From Prolixibacteraceae bacterium (GTDB lineage: Bacteria; Bacteroidota; Bacteroidia; Bacteroidales; Prolixibacteraceae), in NCBI GenBank assembly GCA_025355875.1, contig JANXYV010000173.1, positions 1 to 64,000 of the forward strand: a DNA stretch of 64,000 nt. Direction: 5' to 3'. How positions within the stretch are numbered: the stretch's first letter is position 1; the number at the start of each line of letters is the position of its first letter. Shown here one piece after another: positions 42,365-51,939 of the stretch. The notes beneath the pieces are model-generated. The model did not search any database. It saw nothing but the letters and a program-made list of their open reading frames with translations, and was not told the origin of the DNA. A program made the translations under genes and the position numbers.

Positions 42365-44572
42365 TTACTTCACCTGAACCGCTCCCATGTATTTGACATC
42401 GCCAGCGGAGGTGCCCAGGTTGAGGATAAATTCTCCGGAATCGACTTTCCAGTTATTGGTTTTTTCATCCCAATACGCCATGTCCTGAACTTTGATTGGA
42501 ATCGTAACCGTTTTCGTTTCTCCGGCTTTCAGGAATACTTTTTTAAATCCTTTCAATTCTTTGACTGGCCTCATAACCGGGCATTTTGACTGTGTTACGT
42601 AGATTTGTGCAACTTCGGCGCCTGCCACATTCCCGGTGTTTTTAACCGTGAAGCTCATTTTTACAGTCTCGGCCCTGGAATACACTGGCTTGTCGGTGGT
42701 TGGTTTCGAAATCTCGAACGTAGTATAGCTGAGTCCGTAACCAAAAGGAAATTGGACAGGAATGGTTTTGGTGTCGTACCAACGGTAACCAACCAAAATA
42801 TCTTCCTTGTAAATTTCGTGGACACTGTCGCCCGGAAAGCACAATTTGTCAAACGAATGAGCCCCGCAGTCACTCAACTGTTTTGGAAAGGTAAACGGAA
42901 GTTTTCCGGAGGGATTTACTTCACCCGAAAGGACGGAAGTCAGTGCATTTCCGGCCTCTGAACCCAGGTACCAGGCCTGAACAATGGCCGGAACTTTATC
43001 GACCCAGGGCATCGCTACGGCATTTCCGGAAACCAGGACCACCACTACATTCTTATTCACTTTCTGAATTTCGCTGATCAGCTTATCCTGTCCAAAAGGC
43101 AGGTTGTACGATTGACGGTCGCCGCCTTCACAATCCTGGCGATGATTTTTATTCAGCCCGCCAATGAAAAGCACGACATCGGCAGCACCTGCAATTTTGA
43201 CCGCTGCACTCCTCAATGAATCGGCATTCAATTTGGACGGAATCACTCTTCCATAGGCTGGCGGACCGGAAGCGTAACCCATCGAATACGAAATTTTACT
43301 GCCATATTTGGCACACAAAGCCTGAAGCGGAGAAACTTCATTCCTGGCCTTCAGGTTCGAGCTTCCACCGCCGACGGTGAGTTTCCGGGTAGCATTTTCT
43401 CCGATTACCGCGATATTCTTCAGTTTCGAAGCATCGAAAGGTAAAAGATTTCCGTCATTTTTTAACAGGACAATTCCATCTTCAGCAATTTTACGGGCAA
43501 CCTGTGCATGTTCGGGAGTTGCCAAACTTCCATACGGACGCTTGGAATTCATAACAGTACGGAAAATCAGACGCAAAACACGGCTGGCTTTTTCGTCAAC
43601 CACACTCACCGGAATAGTTCCTTTTTTAAGCTCATCAAGGAAAGGCAAAGCCAGGTAATAATTATCGTAGGCATTGGTCAGCGACCGGGTCATGCCGTCG
43701 GTCCCGGTTCCCATTTCAATATCGAGTCCATTCAGAGCGGCTTGTTTGGTGTCGTGAGCGCCGCCCCAGTCAGTGATTACCGTTCCGTCGAATTTCCATT
43801 CGCCTTTCAGGATTTTATTCAGGAGCAAATCGTTGTGACAGCAATGTTCGCCGCGAAACTGATTGTACGAACCCATTATGGACCAAACTTTTGCTTCGGT
43901 AACCGCCGCCTTAAAAGCCGGAAGATAGATTTCGCGCAGGGCGCGGTCGCTAACCTGCACATCGATATGCCCACGCCAGTTTTCCTGGTTATTCAGGGCA
44001 AAATGTTTCACACAAGCGGCTACCCCGTTTTTCTGAACTTCCTGAATGTAGGGAACCACCATGCGCGAGGCCAAATACGGATCTTCGCCCATGTATTCGA
44101 AATTGCGTCCGTTCATAGGCGTGCGGTAAATATTTACGCCCGGTCCAAGCAGAACAGCTTTATTGCGATACCGGGCTTCTTCGCCAACAGCCTTTCCATA
44201 AATGGCCGACATATCGGGATTCCAGGTGGCAGCCAGACAAGTCAGCGCCGGAAAAGCGGTACACGAATCGTTGGTCCATTTGGCTTCGCCCCAGTTATCC
44301 CAAAGGATCTCTTCCCGAACACCATGCGGACCGTCGCTCATCCAAACTTCAGGAATTCCCAGCCGTGCAACTCCCCTGCTGCTGAATTTGGACTGTGCAT
44401 GGCACAGAGCCACTTTTTCCTCGAGCGTCATCAACGAAAGGGCATTTTTTACCCGTTCTTCAATCGGACGGGTTTCGTCAAGGTAAATTGGTTTGACGGG
44501 TTGGGCAATTGTGTTTCCGGCAAGGAAGATCACCAAACTGAACAGAAGAATGCGGCTGACACGATTTTGCAT
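42365..44572 (-). CDS. Secreted GH3 glycosidase (beta-glucosidase / beta-xylosidase type)
   Basis: The 735-residue enzyme has a signal peptide (residues 1-23, ending TIAQ). The N-terminal TIM barrel holds the nucleophile Asp268 in GTVITDWGGAHDT and substrate-binding KHFALNNQENWR and MGEDPYLASR. The alpha/beta sandwich (about 370-600) contains VVVLVSGNAVAMPWV, and a fibronectin III-like C-terminal domain (about 650-730) follows. Substrate is likely a terminal beta-glucose, beta-xylose or alpha-arabinofuranose. It stands alone; the neighbours are a regulator-slipin pair and serA. Confidence 0.93.
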   Translation of the reverse strand: MQNRVSRILLFSLVIFLAGNTIAQPVKPIYLDETRPIEERVKNALSLMTLEEKVALCHAQSKFSSRGVARLGIPEVWMSDGPHGVREEILWDNWGEAKWTNDSCTAFPALTCLAATWNPDMSAIYGKAVGEEARYRNKAVLLGPGVNIYRTPMNGRNFEYMGEDPYLASRMVVPYIQEVQKNGVAACVKHFALNNQENWRGHIDVQVSDRALREIYLPAFKAAVTEAKVWSIMGSYNQFRGEHCCHNDLLLNKILKGEWKFDGTVITDWGGAHDTKQAALNGLDIEMGTGTDGMTRSLTNAYDNYYLALPFLDELKKGTIPVSVVDEKASRVLRLIFRTVMNSKRPYGSLATPEHAQVARKIAEDGIVLLKNDGNLLPFDASKLKNIAVIGENATRKLTVGGGSSNLKARNEVSPLQALCAKYGSKISYSMGYASGPPAYGRVIPSKLNADSLRSAAVKIAGAADVVLFIGGLNKNHRQDCEGGDRQSYNLPFGQDKLISEIQKVNKNVVVVLVSGNAVAMPWVDKVPAIVQAWYLGSEAGNALTSVLSGEVNPSGKLPFTFPKQLSDCGAHSFDKLCFPGDSVHEIYKEDILVGYRWYDTKTIPVQFPFGYGLSYTTFEISKPTTDKPVYSRAETVKMSFTVKNTGNVAGAEVAQIYVTQSKCPVMRPVKELKGFKKVFLKAGETKTVTIPIKVQDMAYWDEKTNNWKVDSGEFILNLGTSAGDVKYMGAVQVK

Positions 44573-44620
44573 GGATGAAACTATTTAAAGTTAGATTTTA
44601 TTTTTGAAAGTTTTGAAGGC

Positions 44621-44628
44621 CAAAAATA
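44621..44628 (-). promoter_or_regulatory. Possible -7 box of the GH3 gene
   Basis: Minus-strand TATTTTTG, a TAnnTTTG match, lies 49 bp upstream of the GH3 ATG. A CAAA complement (TTTG) at 44645-44648 is 16 bp away, shorter than the usual 19-21, so this promoter is uncertain. Confidence 0.35.
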
Positions 44629-44851
44629 TCACTTTTTCGGATACCAAATTCGGATAATCGGCAGATTGAAAAAGGATTTCAGGAAATGAAATTTAACTCA
44701 CAGAGGTTCATTCACAAAGGTCGCATTTCAATGATTTTTTTTTGGATTATTCCCGTATTTTTTTTCAATCCCAGGCTTAGTTTCTGGAATAAAATCTTGA
44801 TCTTTGTCATAGTTTGACACACAAAATTCAAAACCCCTAAAATCATAAGTC

Positions 44852-46024
44852 ATGTTTAAAATCCAGACCTTAAACAAAATCGATCCGGAAGGATTGAAGA
44901 TTTTCCCGCTTGATCAGTATGAAATTGCCAGTGAATTTGCTTCTCCCGATGCCATTATTGTCCGCAGTCAGGCTATGCATGATATGGAATTGCCTACAAG
45001 TTTGCTGTCGATTGCCCGGGCAGGTGCCGGAGTGAACAACATTCCAATTGAAAAATGCACCGAAAAAGGGATCGTGGTGTACAACACCCCCGGAGCCAAC
45101 GCCCATGGGGTCAAAGAAATTGTTATTGCCGGAATGCTGCTTGCCTCGCGTGATATCGCCGGTTCGATTGAATGGGCCAAGACCTTAAAAGGAAAAGGCG
45201 CTGAAGTTCCGGCCCTGGTTGAAAAAGGGAAAACCAATTTTGGCGGAACTGAAATCCGTGGAAAAACGCTGGCCGTGATTGGTCTGGGAGCAATCGGGGT
45301 TTTGGTTGCCAATGCGGCTCAGGCACTGGGAATGAATGTGCTGGGTTATGATCCCTACATTTCAGTAAATTTTGCATGGAAACTGAGCCGAAACGTAAAA
45401 AAAGCGGAAGGAATAGAATCTTTGCTTGCGAACGCCGACTTTGTAACTATCCATATTCCTCAAATGCCTGAAACCAAAGGCTTCATCAACAAAGATAAAT
45501 TGAAGATGATGAAGAAAGGGGTGAAAATCCTAAATTTCGCCCGTGGTGGTCTGGTCAAAAATCAGGATCTGATTGAAGCCATCGAATCCGGAAAAGTCGG
45601 GAAATATGTCACTGACTTCCCTGAAGATGAACTGATCGGCGTAAATAACATCATCGCAATCCCTCACCTTGGCGCTTCCACCGAAGAATCCGAAACCAAC
45701 TGTGCCATCATGGCCGTGAACCAAACGATTGATTACCTTGAAAACGGCAACATTGTGAACTCGGTGAATTTCCCCGACACCCAAATGGAACGAAATGGGG
45801 GAACCCGCATCGTTGTTGCAAATAAAAATGTTCCCAAAATGGTCAGCCAGATTTCGGCTCTCCTGGCACAGGAAGGTCTAAACATTGCCAACATGCTCAA
45901 CAAAAACAAGGATGAAATTGCCTATAACATCATTGATATAGATGGAATGGTTCCTGCTGCCATAAAAGATATGATTTCTGCTATTGAAGGCGTGGTAATG
46001 GTCAGGATACTTCCACCGAAATAA
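44852..46024 (+). CDS. serA: D-3-phosphoglycerate dehydrogenase
   Basis: Oxidises 3-phosphoglycerate with NAD to 3-phosphohydroxypyruvate, first step of serine synthesis. The 390-residue protein has AGAGVNNIPIEKCTEKGI, the NAD-binding GXGXXG in AVIGLGAIGVLVANAAQ, catalytic Arg in NFARGGLV, Glu in EDELIGVNNIIAIPH and His in IPHLGASTEES, followed by a C-terminal ACT domain (about 305-390) that senses serine. Length fits the Bacteroidota form. No serC is adjacent in the window. The following gap holds a hairpin terminator. Confidence 0.95.
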   Translation: MFKIQTLNKIDPEGLKIFPLDQYEIASEFASPDAIIVRSQAMHDMELPTSLLSIARAGAGVNNIPIEKCTEKGIVVYNTPGANAHGVKEIVIAGMLLASRDIAGSIEWAKTLKGKGAEVPALVEKGKTNFGGTEIRGKTLAVIGLGAIGVLVANAAQALGMNVLGYDPYISVNFAWKLSRNVKKAEGIESLLANADFVTIHIPQMPETKGFINKDKLKMMKKGVKILNFARGGLVKNQDLIEAIESGKVGKYVTDFPEDELIGVNNIIAIPHLGASTEESETNCAIMAVNQTIDYLENGNIVNSVNFPDTQMERNGGTRIVVANKNVPKMVSQISALLAQEGLNIANMLNKNKDEIAYNIIDIDGMVPAAIKDMISAIEGVVMVRILPPK

Positions 46025-46037
46025 ACAGCCCCAGCGC

Positions 46038-46057
46038 CCTGCCTACCGGCAGGCAGG
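46038..46057. repeat. Short GC-rich palindromic repeat
   Basis: CCTGCCTACCGGCAGGCAGG can fold with either 6- or 7-bp arms. It lies 13 bp past serA and is unusual in its GC content among AT-rich gaps. It resembles short interspersed repeats found in many genomes; no mobile gene is attached. Confidence 0.5.
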
Positions 46058-46101
46058 CGTCCCTTCTCCACCAGGAAAGGGAGTTTGAATCCCGTGATTC
46101 A

Positions 46102-46150
46102 AGATCGTACATTTAGTTTAAAATTGCAGGATCGAATGTTTAGTTAAAAT
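46102..46150. repeat. Short imperfect direct repeat, two copies
   Basis: AGATCGTACATTTAGTTTAAAAT (46102-46124) is nearly repeated at 46129-46150. It lies in the serA-tkt gap between the GC palindrome and the terminator; function unknown. Confidence 0.45.
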
Positions 46151-46176
46151 GAAAAGTTACCTGCTAACGAAGATTT

Positions 46177-46223
46177 ACCCGGTAAAATAAAGCGCAATTG
46201 CTAACTTTGCCGGGTATTTTTTT
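46177..46223 (+). terminator. Rho-independent terminator between serA and tkt
   Basis: Arms ACCCGGTAAA (46177-46186) and TTTGCCGGGT (46206-46215) form ten pairs (one G-U) and are followed by ATTTTTTT. A TAACTTTG motif (46202-46209), which fits TAnnTTTG, lies inside the right arm, so the same bases may serve as tkt promoter and serA terminator. Confidence 0.8.
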
Positions 46224-46292
46224 GAAGCATATAGACCTAGAATCCTACGTCTTCGAAAAATCAAATTCTAATTTATTTCAAACCACATAAAA

Positions 46293-48320
46293 ATGGAAAA
46301 AAATCTCGTAACAAAAGCTGCCGATAATGTAAGAATACTCTCGGCTTCAATGGTTGAAAAAGCCAAATCTGGCCATCCGGGCGGTGCGATGGGCGGCGCC
46401 GACTTTATTACTGTTCTGTATTCCGAATTCCTGAATTACGATCCGAGTGATATGACCTGGATCAATCGCGACCGGTTCTTCCTCGATCCGGGACACATGT
46501 CACCGATGTTGTATTCCATCCTGTCGATGACCGGAAATTACACCATGGAAGAACTTTCAAACTTCCGTCAATGGGGAAGCCCAACACCTGGTCACCCTGA
46601 AGTTGAACCTGCACGCGGTGTGGAAAACACCTCCGGACCACTTGGACAGGGCCATGTAATGGCCATTGGGGCTGCCATTGCTGAACGTTTCATGGTTCAG
46701 AGATTTGGCGAATGGATGGCTCACAAAACCTATACGTTCATTTCAGACGGTGGCGTACAGGAAGAAATCTCTCAGGGTGGCGGACGTATTGCCGGTTTCC
46801 TCGGACTGAATAACCTGATCATGTTCTATGATTCAAATGACATCCAGCTTTCGACTGAAACAAAAGATGTTACCAACGAAGATACTGCAAAAAAATACGA
46901 AGCCTGGGGCTGGAAAGTAGTTACCATCGAAGGCAATAATGCTGATGCGATCCGTGCTGCATTGAAAGAAGCTCAGGCAGAAAAAGAAAAACCAACCCTG
47001 ATTATTGGTAAAACCATCATGGGTAAAGGCGCTTTGAAAGAAGACGGTTCAAGTTTCGAACGTCAATGTGCAACCCACGGAATGCCATTGGGCGAAGCCG
47101 GCGCTTCTTACGAAAAATCAATCAAGAACCTGGTTGGTGATCCGGAGAACCCATTCCTTATTTTCAGTGATGTTCAGGCACTTTTTGATGCCCGCAAAGC
47201 AGAACTGATTGCAGCAGCGACTCAGAAAAAAGCAGCTCAGCAAGCCTGGGAAAAAGCAAATCCTGAACTGGCTGCAAAACTGGCTAAATTCTTCAGCAAA
47301 TCAGCTCCGGAATTTGACTTTAGCAAAATTGTTCAGAAAACCGGTTCGGCTACACGTGCTGCATCGAGCACCGTTTTGGCTGCATTTGCCGGTGAAGTTG
47401 AAAACATGGTTGTCTCTTCAGCCGACCTTTCCAACTCCGATAAAACCGACGGCTTCCTGAAAAAAACCAAAGCTTTCACCAAAGGCGATTTCTCCGGATC
47501 ATTCTTTCAGGCTGGCGTTTGCGAACTAACCATGGCTTGTATCATGAACGGGATGGCACTTCACGGTGGTATTATTCCGGTTTGCGGGACTTTCTTTGTG
47601 TTCTCCGATTATATGAAACCAGCAGTTCGTATGGCGGCCCTCATGCAGTTGCCTGTTAAATACGTTTGGACACACGATGCTTTCCGCGTTGGCGAAGACG
47701 GACCAACTCATCAACCCGTTGAACAGGAAGCTCAAATACGTCTGATGGAAAAACTGAAAAACCACCACGGCAAAAACTCCACTTTGGTGCTTCGCCCGGC
47801 TGATGCCGAAGAAGCAACAGTGGCCTGGAAACTGGCTCTTGAAAATATTGATACTCCAACCGCTTTGATCCTTTCACGTCAGAACATCAAAAACCTTCCT
47901 TCAAAAGGCGACCGTTATAATGAAGCTCAGCAGGCAGCAAAAGGCGCTTATATTGTTACCGACTCGGAAGGTACACCTGATGTAATTCTGCTGGCCAGTG
48001 GTTCTGAAGTGGCCACTTTGGTTGAAGGACAGGTATTGCTTGAAAAAGAAGGCATCCAGTGCCGAATTGTTTCGGTTCCTTCCGAAGGTTTATTCCGCAG
48101 CCAGAGCAAAGAATATCAGCAAAGTGTTTTGCCAGCCGGAGTGAAGAAATTCGGTCTGACTGCCGGATTACCTGTTAATCTGGAAGGATTGGTTGCTAGT
48201 GAAGGAAAAGTATTCGGTCTGGAATCATTCGGATTTTCAGCGCCATACACCGTTCTGGACGAAAAACTTGGCTTTACCGCCCAAAACGTTTACAACCAGG
48301 TAAAGGAAATACTTGGATAA
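46293..48320 (+). CDS. tkt: Transketolase
   Basis: Thiamine-diphosphate enzyme of the pentose phosphate pathway that moves two-carbon units between sugar phosphates. The single-chain 675-residue protein has the N-terminal KSGHPGGAMGGADF, GPLGQGHVMAIGAAIAERF, TPGHPEVEP, ThDP-binding ISDGGVQEEISQG and NDIQLSTETKDV blocks, then the pyrimidine domain with THDAFRVGEDGPTHQPVEQE. The active-site His residues match the family. It is a single gene with terminators on both sides. Confidence 0.96.
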   Translation: MEKNLVTKAADNVRILSASMVEKAKSGHPGGAMGGADFITVLYSEFLNYDPSDMTWINRDRFFLDPGHMSPMLYSILSMTGNYTMEELSNFRQWGSPTPGHPEVEPARGVENTSGPLGQGHVMAIGAAIAERFMVQRFGEWMAHKTYTFISDGGVQEEISQGGGRIAGFLGLNNLIMFYDSNDIQLSTETKDVTNEDTAKKYEAWGWKVVTIEGNNADAIRAALKEAQAEKEKPTLIIGKTIMGKGALKEDGSSFERQCATHGMPLGEAGASYEKSIKNLVGDPENPFLIFSDVQALFDARKAELIAAATQKKAAQQAWEKANPELAAKLAKFFSKSAPEFDFSKIVQKTGSATRAASSTVLAAFAGEVENMVVSSADLSNSDKTDGFLKKTKAFTKGDFSGSFFQAGVCELTMACIMNGMALHGGIIPVCGTFFVFSDYMKPAVRMAALMQLPVKYVWTHDAFRVGEDGPTHQPVEQEAQIRLMEKLKNHHGKNSTLVLRPADAEEATVAWKLALENIDTPTALILSRQNIKNLPSKGDRYNEAQQAAKGAYIVTDSEGTPDVILLASGSEVATLVEGQVLLEKEGIQCRIVSVPSEGLFRSQSKEYQQSVLPAGVKKFGLTAGLPVNLEGLVASEGKVFGLESFGFSAPYTVLDEKLGFTAQNVYNQVKEILG

Positions 48321-48346
48321 TAAATCAAATTACTGATAACTAAAAT

Positions 48347-48373
48347 GGCAGCTCGACTGGAGCTGTCTTTTTA
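48347..48373 (+). terminator. Terminator after tkt
   Basis: Stem CAGCTC (48349-48354) and GAGCTG (48360-48365), extended by G-U and G-C pairs at the base, then TCTTTTT. It lies 27 bp after the tkt stop. Confidence 0.8.
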
Positions 48374-48389
48374 GTTTGTTGAAATCCAT

Positions 48390-50339
48390 TTATTTGCTCT
48401 TCAGCCACACTTGCATTTCTCCAGGGCCGCGGTTTGCCCACGAATAATAGGGAATTGCTGCCAGTTCAAGCTTTTCGTTCCGGCCTGAAATGCCCGGTTT
48501 TTCTGCTTCACCCTTTAAAATCACTATCCCACCCAGCATTTCCGGGTGAAATTCAGATTTCAAAGGAGCAGATTTGTTCAGCACCAGGTTCAGTACCTGA
48601 TGGTCTTTAAAATCGGGCCATTCGGTACAATACACGATCGGGCCTCGCATGAGTGCAACCCTGTTGTTATCTGCGGTCAGCTTTTCATTGGCTTCCACCC
48701 TACGAACTTCCATGGGTAAAGAAAGTGTCAAAACATCTCCCTTTTTCCACGAGTTGCTGATGATTGCATATCCATTTTCCATTTTGTAACTGGCAGTCTT
48801 TGAATTTACTTTCAGTACAAATTTCCTTTCGGGAGAGTGCGCAAAAGAATACAGATCTCCGGGAAGCGGTTTTTCGGATAACCAACCAGGAATACGCACG
48901 GCCAATTCGAACGATTTTGTCCCTTCAGGATTGAGGCTGAACTTCACTTCGCCGTCCCATGGATAGCGTGTCGTTTGCTCAATTTCGAGTTTCCCGTTCC
49001 CCATCAAAACATTGGCTTTACTTTGAATGAACAGGTTCACATAGAGGCGGGAATCTGTCTGTCCATACATGTAGCCCGGAACAGAAGGAATGAAACGGCA
49101 CACATTGCTGGGACAACAGGCACAGCCAAACCACTCACTCCGCGAATATTTTCCGGTGGATTCCAGGGGATTGGGATAGAAAAAATGGTCGCCGCTCAAC
49201 GAAATACCTGAAATCATTCCGTTGTAGAGCGTTTGTTCCAAGACATCAAAGTATTTCGAATCGCCGTGCAGAAGGAAAAGCCTATAATTCCAGTAAATAT
49301 CTCCGATGGAAGCGCAAGTTTCATTATAAGCTGACAAGTTCGGAAGATCGTATTTCGGACCGAAACCTTCATGACCTGCCTGAGCTCCGATTCCTCCAGT
49401 CAGGTAAATTTTATAGGTCACCAAATCGTTCCAAATCCGGTCGAGAGCCTGAACATACAGTTTATCACCGGTCATTGCAGCCACATCAGCCATTCCGGAA
49501 TAAAGATAAGTGGCACGAACTGCATGGCCGACCGCTTCAGTCTGATCGGTCACCGGAATATGATCCTGCGAATAATCTCCCCGCGAATAAGGCGAATGGT
49601 GACCTCGGCTGTCGATAAAAAATTTGGCCAGATCGAGATATTCCCTTTTCCCGGTTACCCGGTACATTTTTACCAGACCCATTTCGACCACCTCGTGACC
49701 GGGCGAACGCATCAATTTTCCGGGGCCGAAAGTTCTGACCAGCAAATCAGCATTTTTGATGGCAATATCGAGGAACGATCGTTTGCCTGTTGCCTGAAAA
49801 TGGGCCACAGCCGCCTCAAACATGTGTCCGCTGTTATACAATTCATGACTGGAATCTGACTCTCTTTCCCATCGCTCTTTACCCGACCACTCATGCGGAT
49901 GTGCCGGATCGATCGTTCGGGTGGTGTATAAATATCCGTCGGGTTCCTGTGCTTTCCCGATAAAATAAATCAGTGAGTCAATCCGGGCATCCAGAACAGG
50001 ATCGGGTATGGTTTGCAAAGAATAGCTCGCTCCTTCAATAATTTTGAAGATATCGCTGTCGTCGAAAGGAAATTCTGTACAGAATTTTCCCTCTTTCAAA
50101 TGACCGGCCACCTTGAAATTGTCGACCCTTCCGGTCTTGTAACATTGATTCAGTGCGATCGGAATGGTTACCTTATGATTCAGTTTGATGCGTGGAGCCC
50201 AGAAATCATCAGTCACTTTTACCGATGTGAACGGCACCGGACGGATAGGATAATCGTTGTTGGTTTGACTTCTGGCTGAAAACAGGATTGTTCCGGAGAA
50301 AAAAAGCACAATCAAAAATCTGGATTGGAAACGGTTCAT
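48390..50339 (-). CDS. GH127 beta-L-arabinofuranosidase (canonical)
   Basis: The 649-residue secreted protein (signal peptide to about residue 24, SARSQ) has all Bifidobacterium HypBA1 active-site residues at the right spacing: Glu324 (GHEGFGPKYDLP, acid/base), Glu340-Thr-Cys342 (NETCASIGD, zinc), and Cys408-Cys409 (CACCPSNVCRF, zinc and nucleophile). It removes terminal beta-L-arabinofuranose from plant glycoproteins or side chains of pectin/RG-II type glycans. The alpha/alpha barrel (about residues 80-450) is followed by beta-sandwich domains. It is a single gene, transcribed toward tkt. Confidence 0.93.
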   Translation of the reverse strand: MNRFQSRFLIVLFFSGTILFSARSQTNNDYPIRPVPFTSVKVTDDFWAPRIKLNHKVTIPIALNQCYKTGRVDNFKVAGHLKEGKFCTEFPFDDSDIFKIIEGASYSLQTIPDPVLDARIDSLIYFIGKAQEPDGYLYTTRTIDPAHPHEWSGKERWERESDSSHELYNSGHMFEAAVAHFQATGKRSFLDIAIKNADLLVRTFGPGKLMRSPGHEVVEMGLVKMYRVTGKREYLDLAKFFIDSRGHHSPYSRGDYSQDHIPVTDQTEAVGHAVRATYLYSGMADVAAMTGDKLYVQALDRIWNDLVTYKIYLTGGIGAQAGHEGFGPKYDLPNLSAYNETCASIGDIYWNYRLFLLHGDSKYFDVLEQTLYNGMISGISLSGDHFFYPNPLESTGKYSRSEWFGCACCPSNVCRFIPSVPGYMYGQTDSRLYVNLFIQSKANVLMGNGKLEIEQTTRYPWDGEVKFSLNPEGTKSFELAVRIPGWLSEKPLPGDLYSFAHSPERKFVLKVNSKTASYKMENGYAIISNSWKKGDVLTLSLPMEVRRVEANEKLTADNNRVALMRGPIVYCTEWPDFKDHQVLNLVLNKSAPLKSEFHPEMLGGIVILKGEAEKPGISGRNEKLELAAIPYYSWANRGPGEMQVWLKSK

Positions 50340-50494
50340 TGTTCTTAATTTATGGTTTGAGGTAAGCTTAAAATTGATGACGATAAAAATAATAAAAATG
50401 GCATTCGTCTGAGATTAAAATTCTGAATTGATCAATTCAGTAGAACGATCTTATCAACCTAAAGTCGCATAAGAAATATCAGTAAAAAGCGGTA

Positions 50495-50524
50495 TTGAAA
50501 TCTGATGGCGGAGCTTTACCTTTA
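50495..50524 (+). promoter_or_regulatory. Possible promoter of the MFS gene
   Basis: TTG (50495-50497) and TACCTTTA (50517-50524) are spaced by 19 bp, one mismatch in the -7 box (A instead of G). It lies 27 bp upstream of the start codon. Confidence 0.5.
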
Positions 50525-50550
50525 GCATCAAATCTGATGAGACAATCGAC

Positions 50551-51876
50551 ATGATTAAACGCAAAGAGGTACAGACCATCATCAAAGGCGACAAGCGAAT
50601 TGTGAATGGATGGGTGATGTACGATTGGGCAAATTCGGTTTACCAGCTTACCATCGCCTCGGCCATATTCCCGATTTACTACAACACCGTTACGCGGAGT
50701 GGTAACAATTTCATGGTTTCGTTTTTCGGTCACCAAGTGATCAATACAGTGCTTTATTCGTGGGCAATTGCGGTCGCGTATTTGCTGGTGGCCATTGGTT
50801 CGCCGCTTTTTTCATCGATGGCCGACTATTCAGGCCGCCGAAAAGGGTTTATGAGAGCGTTCACCCTAATTGGAGCCATTGCCTGCGGGGCGCTTTTCTT
50901 TTTCGACCGGAATCACATCGAACTTGGTGTGGTGGCTTTTTGTCTGGGAACACTGGGTTACGGCGGAAGTATCGTTTTTTACAATTCCTTTCTGCCGGTC
51001 ATCGCTGAACCCGAAGATCAGGACCGGATCAGCGCCCGCGGTTATTCGATGGGCTATCTGGGCGGTGTTATCCTGCTTCTCTTCAACCTCCTGATGATCA
51101 TGAAACCGACATTGTTTGGTATCGAACCCGAAAGCTCGCTTCCAGCGCGTATTTCCTTTTTATCAGTCTGCATCTGGTGGATCGGTTTTTCGCAGATCAC
51201 CTTCAGCCGCTTGCCTAAATATACCTTCAGGAAAAGGATTAAACGCGAATCGGTGCTTACCAACGGGTATAAAGAATTGAGACTCGTGTTTAATTACATC
51301 CGAAAATCATTTAAAATGAGTATGTTCCTGACCGGGTTTTTCTTCCTGATGATGGGTTTGCTCACCACCATGTTCATGGCTGCCACCTACGGAGAAAAAG
51401 AAATCGGGTTGAAAGAAGACGTGCTCATACCCACCATCCTTGGCATCCAACTGGTAGCTATGGGCGGCGCATGGGGCTTTGCGCGGATTTCTGAAAAACT
51501 GGGGAACCTGACTGCACTCATGATTTCGATCGTGACATGGACTTTTGTCTGCATTGGCGCTTATTACATTACCGATGCGCTGGGATTTATCATTGCAGCG
51601 CTGGTGATCGGTATTGTCATGGGCGGATCACAGTCGCTTGCACGAAGCACCTATTCAAAAATGCTGCCTTCCGAATCAACCGACCACACTTCGTTTTTCA
51701 GCTTCTACGATGTCATGGAGAAATTGGCCACCGTTGCCGGAACCTTTAGTTTTGGCGCTATCGAAGCCATTACCGGAAGCATGAGGAATTCGGTTCTGGC
51801 CATCTGCATTTTCTTTATTCTCAGCCTGATTTGCATGCTGATTTTATTCAGCCGCATGAAAATGGAAGCCAAATAA
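50551..51876 (+). CDS. MFS transporter, UMF1/Atg22-like family
   Basis: The 441-residue membrane protein has about 12 hydrophobic segments and the family start VNGWVMYDWANSVYQLTIAS, typical of UMF1 (Atg22-like) transporters that move amino acids in yeast vacuoles. Also seen: FSSMADYSGRRKGFM and GIVMGGSQSLARSTYSKMLP, the latter close to the family signature. In bacteria the substrate is unknown. It sits alone between two minus-strand secreted enzymes, so context gives no clue. Confidence 0.88.
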   Translation: MIKRKEVQTIIKGDKRIVNGWVMYDWANSVYQLTIASAIFPIYYNTVTRSGNNFMVSFFGHQVINTVLYSWAIAVAYLLVAIGSPLFSSMADYSGRRKGFMRAFTLIGAIACGALFFFDRNHIELGVVAFCLGTLGYGGSIVFYNSFLPVIAEPEDQDRISARGYSMGYLGGVILLLFNLLMIMKPTLFGIEPESSLPARISFLSVCIWWIGFSQITFSRLPKYTFRKRIKRESVLTNGYKELRLVFNYIRKSFKMSMFLTGFFFLMMGLLTTMFMAATYGEKEIGLKEDVLIPTILGIQLVAMGGAWGFARISEKLGNLTALMISIVTWTFVCIGAYYITDALGFIIAALVIGIVMGGSQSLARSTYSKMLPSESTDHTSFFSFYDVMEKLATVAGTFSFGAIEAITGSMRNSVLAICIFFILSLICMLILFSRMKMEAK

Positions 51877-51939
51877 TCAGCTGAACATTCCATTTCCGGT
51901 GTCTCATCCGCAGCCTCCTGAAAGTCATTAAAATGAATC

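Noticed and set aside
43508-44578. Long frame (356 codons) antisense to the GH3 gene
   Set aside because: The GH3 enzyme on the other strand has clear motifs; the antisense frame is a by-product of its codon use.
44730-44770. T-runs upstream of serA
   Set aside because: Homopolymers alone do not define a promoter element, and no exact TAnnTTTG box was found near.
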